Below, piece after piece: positions 33,679-35,794 of a DNA stretch of 35,794 nucleotides. The translations under genes and the position numbers were made by a program. Below the pieces are notes generated by a model. That model was not told the origin of the DNA. It worked only from the letters and a program-made list of their open reading frames with translations, and did no database searches. Source of the stretch: Candidatus Babelota bacterium (GTDB lineage Bacteria; Babelota; Babeliae; Babelales; UASB340); assembly GCA_014730005.1 (NCBI GenBank), contig WJIY01000014.1:1-35794 (forward strand). The letters run 5' to 3'. Positions within the stretch are counted from its first letter, which is position 1; the number at the start of each line of letters is the position of its first letter.

Positions 33679-33793
33679 AAATTATTATTTTAAAGCGAAT
33701 TAACTTTTTTATTAAGTTGCTTCGCATCTTAGTTTTTATATAAAATACATCATAATTTTTTTAGAAATAAAACTTTTTGTTAGGGGAGTTTGT

Positions 33794-35455
33794 ATGAGGT
33801 GTTTTATAAAAATTTTTTTTATAATTTTCTATATCTATAACTTTAATTATTTATTATCTACAAATCTTGATAAAGAACAAATAATTAATCAATTTCAAGT
33901 CGATTCTGTTGATATATCCGGTTGGCGAAAAGTTCAAGAACAAGCACAAGATACTGTAGTACAACTTTTTGTTGAAACAATGATATTTAATTGGCTTGAT
34001 CCATACAAGTCTCCTGAGCAAAAAGCATTTTATGGTTCTGGGTTTTTAATTGATGAGGATGGTTATATTGTTACAAATTATCATGTTATCGAACAGGCTG
34101 TAAGTGTTAAAATTCAAATTCCTTCTTTTGGTAAAAAAAGATTTAAAACAGATATTATTGGAGTTTGTCCAGATAGGGATATTGCGCTTTTACAGTTATC
34201 TAAAAAATCTCGAAATGTAATAAAGGATAAATTAGGCAAAATTCCTTATTTGAAATTAGGTAATTCAGATAAAGTTTTACGTACACAAGAAATCTTAGCT
34301 ATGGGGTATCCTTTGGGACAAGAAAAATTAAAAAGCACTCAAGGTATTGTTAGTGGCAGGGAATATGTTTGGGGTGAATTATATATTCAAATAACTGCTG
34401 CATTAAACAAGGGTAATTCTGGTGGTCCATCCTTTAATAGCAAAGGCGAAGTTATAGGTATCAACACAGTTGGTATTTCAAGAGCTCAAAACGTTGGCTA
34501 TATAATTCCTATTAATGATGTAGAAAGCGTTATAAAAGATTTGTATAAAATTAAATTTTTAAGATATCCAATGTTGGGTGCAGAGTTTAACTACGCAAAT
34601 GATGAAATGCTAGATTTTTTCAACAATCCAAAGCCGGGGGGATTATATTTGTCAAGAATTTACAAGGATTCTTTACTTAATAAAAATAATGTAAAAGAAG
34701 GTGATATGCTTTATTCCCTAAATGGTTATAAACTCGATTTATATGGAGAAATTCTTGTTCCATGGAGTGAAGATAAAGTTTCTATTGTTAGTTTATTAAA
34801 TCGTTATCCTATTGGTAAACAAATAAATTTAATTGTTTATCGTAATGGAACAAAAAAAGAATTTACTTTTGAATTTAATCTTGTTGATCCTTTACCTATA
34901 AGACGAATTTATACACCCTTTGAAAAGGTTGATTACGAGATTATTGGTGGCATGGTTGTAATGGAATTGAAATTGAATCATTTGGATTTCTTATTAAAAG
35001 AAGATGCTTTTTTGATAAAATATAAGAAAAGAGAAAATCAATATGAATCAAGATTGATTATTACTCATGTTTTTCCGGATTCACCGGTTCAAAAGGCGCG
35101 CGTTTTGGGTGTAACTGATTTGTTGGAGGAGGTAAATAATCAAAAAGTTAGAACTTTGAATGATTTTAGACATGCAATTCAAAATGGAAAAAATAAGAAG
35201 TTTTTGACTGTTAAATCTGAAGACAAGCGATTTATGGTTCTTTCTATTGAAAATATTTTGAAAGAAGAAAAAGATTTATCTAAAAAATACCTATATAAAA
35301 TGTCTAAATTAATTGATTATTTAGAGGATACGATTAAAATACCTGTTTCATTGCATGATGATAATAATAATAATGGGAAAGAAACAGAACTCGATGAAAA
35401 TGAAATAAAAAATAAGAAAGATATTGATAAAAAATTTACAGTGATTATAACTTAA
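33794..35455 (+). CDS. HtrA/Deg-type periplasmic serine protease with PDZ domains
   Basis: Deg proteases degrade or refold damaged envelope proteins. The 553-residue protein has a signal peptide (about 3-22). A trypsin-like domain follows with catalytic His97 (TNYHVI), Asp129 (PDRDIALL) and Ser209 (GNSGGPS), preceded by GSGFLIDEDGYIVT. A PDZ domain follows at about 255-350 (VKEGDMLYSLNG) and a second PDZ-like region at about 415-480 (DSPVQKARVLGVTDLLEEVNNQKV). The C-terminal tail is acidic and Asn-rich. TAGGGGAG precedes the ATG. The domain order resembles plant-type Deg proteases as much as DegP. No regulator is nearby. Confidence 0.85.
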   Translation: MRCFIKIFFIIFYIYNFNYLLSTNLDKEQIINQFQVDSVDISGWRKVQEQAQDTVVQLFVETMIFNWLDPYKSPEQKAFYGSGFLIDEDGYIVTNYHVIEQAVSVKIQIPSFGKKRFKTDIIGVCPDRDIALLQLSKKSRNVIKDKLGKIPYLKLGNSDKVLRTQEILAMGYPLGQEKLKSTQGIVSGREYVWGELYIQITAALNKGNSGGPSFNSKGEVIGINTVGISRAQNVGYIIPINDVESVIKDLYKIKFLRYPMLGAEFNYANDEMLDFFNNPKPGGLYLSRIYKDSLLNKNNVKEGDMLYSLNGYKLDLYGEILVPWSEDKVSIVSLLNRYPIGKQINLIVYRNGTKKEFTFEFNLVDPLPIRRIYTPFEKVDYEIIGGMVVMELKLNHLDFLLKEDAFLIKYKKRENQYESRLIITHVFPDSPVQKARVLGVTDLLEEVNNQKVRTLNDFRHAIQNGKNKKFLTVKSEDKRFMVLSIENILKEEKDLSKKYLYKMSKLIDYLEDTIKIPVSLHDDNNNNGKETELDENEIKNKKDIDKKFTVIIT

Positions 35456-35500
35456 TAATTTTACAAAATTATTAAGTTGTATAGAAAACTTATTTTTTTT
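35449..35500 (+). terminator. Terminator after the htrA/deg gene
   Basis: AACTTAATAATTTT (35449-35462) and AAAATTATTAAGTT (35465-35478) form a 14-bp perfect inverted repeat overlapping the stop codon, with a T-rich tract at 35491-35500. The stem is all but GC-free, so strength is uncertain. Confidence 0.6.
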
Positions 35501-35683
35501 AAATAACATGCTTCACTAATTGAACCAAAAAAAATTATAGAATTCTCAAAATAATATTTTGAAAAATTTATGCAGATTTGAACAATTTAGATATAAAAAT
35601 ATATGCAATTTTTTCTTTGCATTTTTGGAAAATAAGTTTTCAATTATTTAAAATAACGCCAACTCTGGATAAGAAAAAAATAA

Positions 35684-35734
35684 CCTTTCTCTAAAAAACT
35701 AGGTAAACTACCCAGAAAGAAATTTAGAGAAAGG
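35684..35734 (+). promoter_or_regulatory. Hairpin covering the transposase ribosome binding site (right IS copy)
   Basis: CCTTTCTCTAAA (35684-35695) pairs with TTTAGAGAAAGG (35723-35734); an inner CTAGGTA/TACCCAG pair stacks inside. The Shine-Dalgarno AGAAAGGA is within and just after the 3' arm, eight bases before ATG 35743. Confidence 0.6.
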
Positions 35735-35742
35735 AACAAATA

Positions 35743-35794
35743 ATGTTGGAAACAATTTTCTACGAAGTTGACAATTTTTGCAAGCATTTTGAAC
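35743..35794 (+). CDS. Transposase, N-terminal fragment (partial, runs off the right edge)
   Basis: Seventeen codons are visible, reading MLETIFYEVDNFCKHFE, the same as the left copy except V for F at residue 9. The gene continues outside the window, so its intactness and family cannot be judged beyond a possible IS982-like start. Confidence 0.6.
   Translation, partial: MLETIFYEVDNFCKHFE

Larger units (their letters stand above)
33434..33793. other. Gene-free 360-bp gap with two inverted repeats
   Basis: The gap contains the perfect 34-bp inverted repeat (33493-33566), a 13-bp inverted pair (33634-33646 with 33666-33678) and the direct repeat TTGCTTCGCA at 33564-33573 and 33717-33726. A 47-codon ORF (33518-33661) starts inside the palindrome but lacks a ribosome site. 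The organisation could be a small non-autonomous mobile element or a decayed one. Confidence 0.55.
35654..35794 (+). mobile_element. Insertion sequence end (5' end of a second IS copy, cut by the window edge)
   Basis: This is the mirror copy of 1-137: TAACGCCAACTCTGG at the IS edge, the 12-bp hairpin (35684-35695 with 35723-35734), the ribosome site and the start of the transposase at 35743. The last four bases go beyond the left copy. The two copies differ at one base over 137 bp, so they are recent. Confidence 0.85.

Noticed and set aside
1..35794. tRNA, rRNA or riboswitch genes
   Set aside because: I scanned the gaps for T-loop-like GTTCGAATC patterns, conserved rRNA stretches and common riboswitch cores and saw none; a covariance-model search would be decisive.

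Overview
This is a strongly AT-rich, gene-dense bacterial chromosome segment. It carries housekeeping genes: nusA, infB, mutL, rsmA, nrnA, a tsaC/sua5-type gene, nfo, a family-4 uracil-DNA glycosylase, eno, rpe, transketolase and yajC. Gram-negative envelope genes are also present: lpxK, an LptA/OstA-like gene, a WecA-type transferase, psd, a large beta-barrel protein and an HtrA/Deg protease. Several secreted proteins of unknown role or with eukaryote-like domains are interspersed: a leucine-rich-repeat/glycosyltransferase fusion, a PAF-acetylhydrolase-II-like esterase and an animal-type transketolase. This mix suggests a small-genome, host-associated Gram-negative lineage. Candidatus Dependentiae (TM6) is my best guess, but it is an inference, not a demonstrated placement. 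I found no tRNA, rRNA, CRISPR array or phage module.

Layout. Positions 1-137 and 35654-35790 are inverted copies of the same insertion-sequence end, including the first codons of a transposase, so the window looks like a contig that stops inside two IS copies. 375-735: two overlapping small membrane-protein genes. 747-3751: divergent pair of exported glycosyltransferase-like genes, one with leucine-rich repeats. 3726-4931: MFS transporter. 5250-6656: FolC-like. 6846-8529: tsaC-type gene and nrnA, overlapping. 11655-8538 (minus): unknown membrane protein, LptA-like, mutL. 11873-14617: rsmA, transketolase. 15889-14603 (minus): PAF-AH-like esterase. 16077-18167: outer-membrane beta-barrel. 21895-18224 (minus): cupin, two exported unknowns, psd, rpe. 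22042-22902: nfo. 25138-22985 (minus): lpxK, wecA-like. 28398-25190 (minus): nusA, infB. 28540-28890: probable chromosomal replication origin. 31126-28959 (minus): yajC, comEC, udg. 31278-35455: eno, a secreted unknown, htrA/deg.

The most notable non-coding feature is the putative oriC at 28.54-28.89 kb. One DnaA box (TGTGGATAA) and then four more spaced exactly 11 bp apart face four inverted boxes (TTATCCACA), also spaced 11 bp apart. An AT-rich tract, TAG trinucleotides and a G-rich cluster lie beside the first box, the architecture of a basal unwinding element. In the lines I counted, base skew also changes sign here: the plus strand is C- and A-richer to the left and G- and T-richer to the right, even in minus-strand genes on the right. 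No dnaA gene is adjacent. A second striking structure is a perfect 34-bp inverted repeat with a 6-nt loop at 33493-33566, in a gene-free 360-bp gap.

Functionally, transketolase, Rpe and enolase are parts of a sugar-phosphate core. LpxK, the LptA-like protein, Psd and the beta-barrel imply a lipid-A-containing outer membrane. The exported LRR/glycosyltransferase and PAF-AH-like proteins are the best candidates for host interaction.
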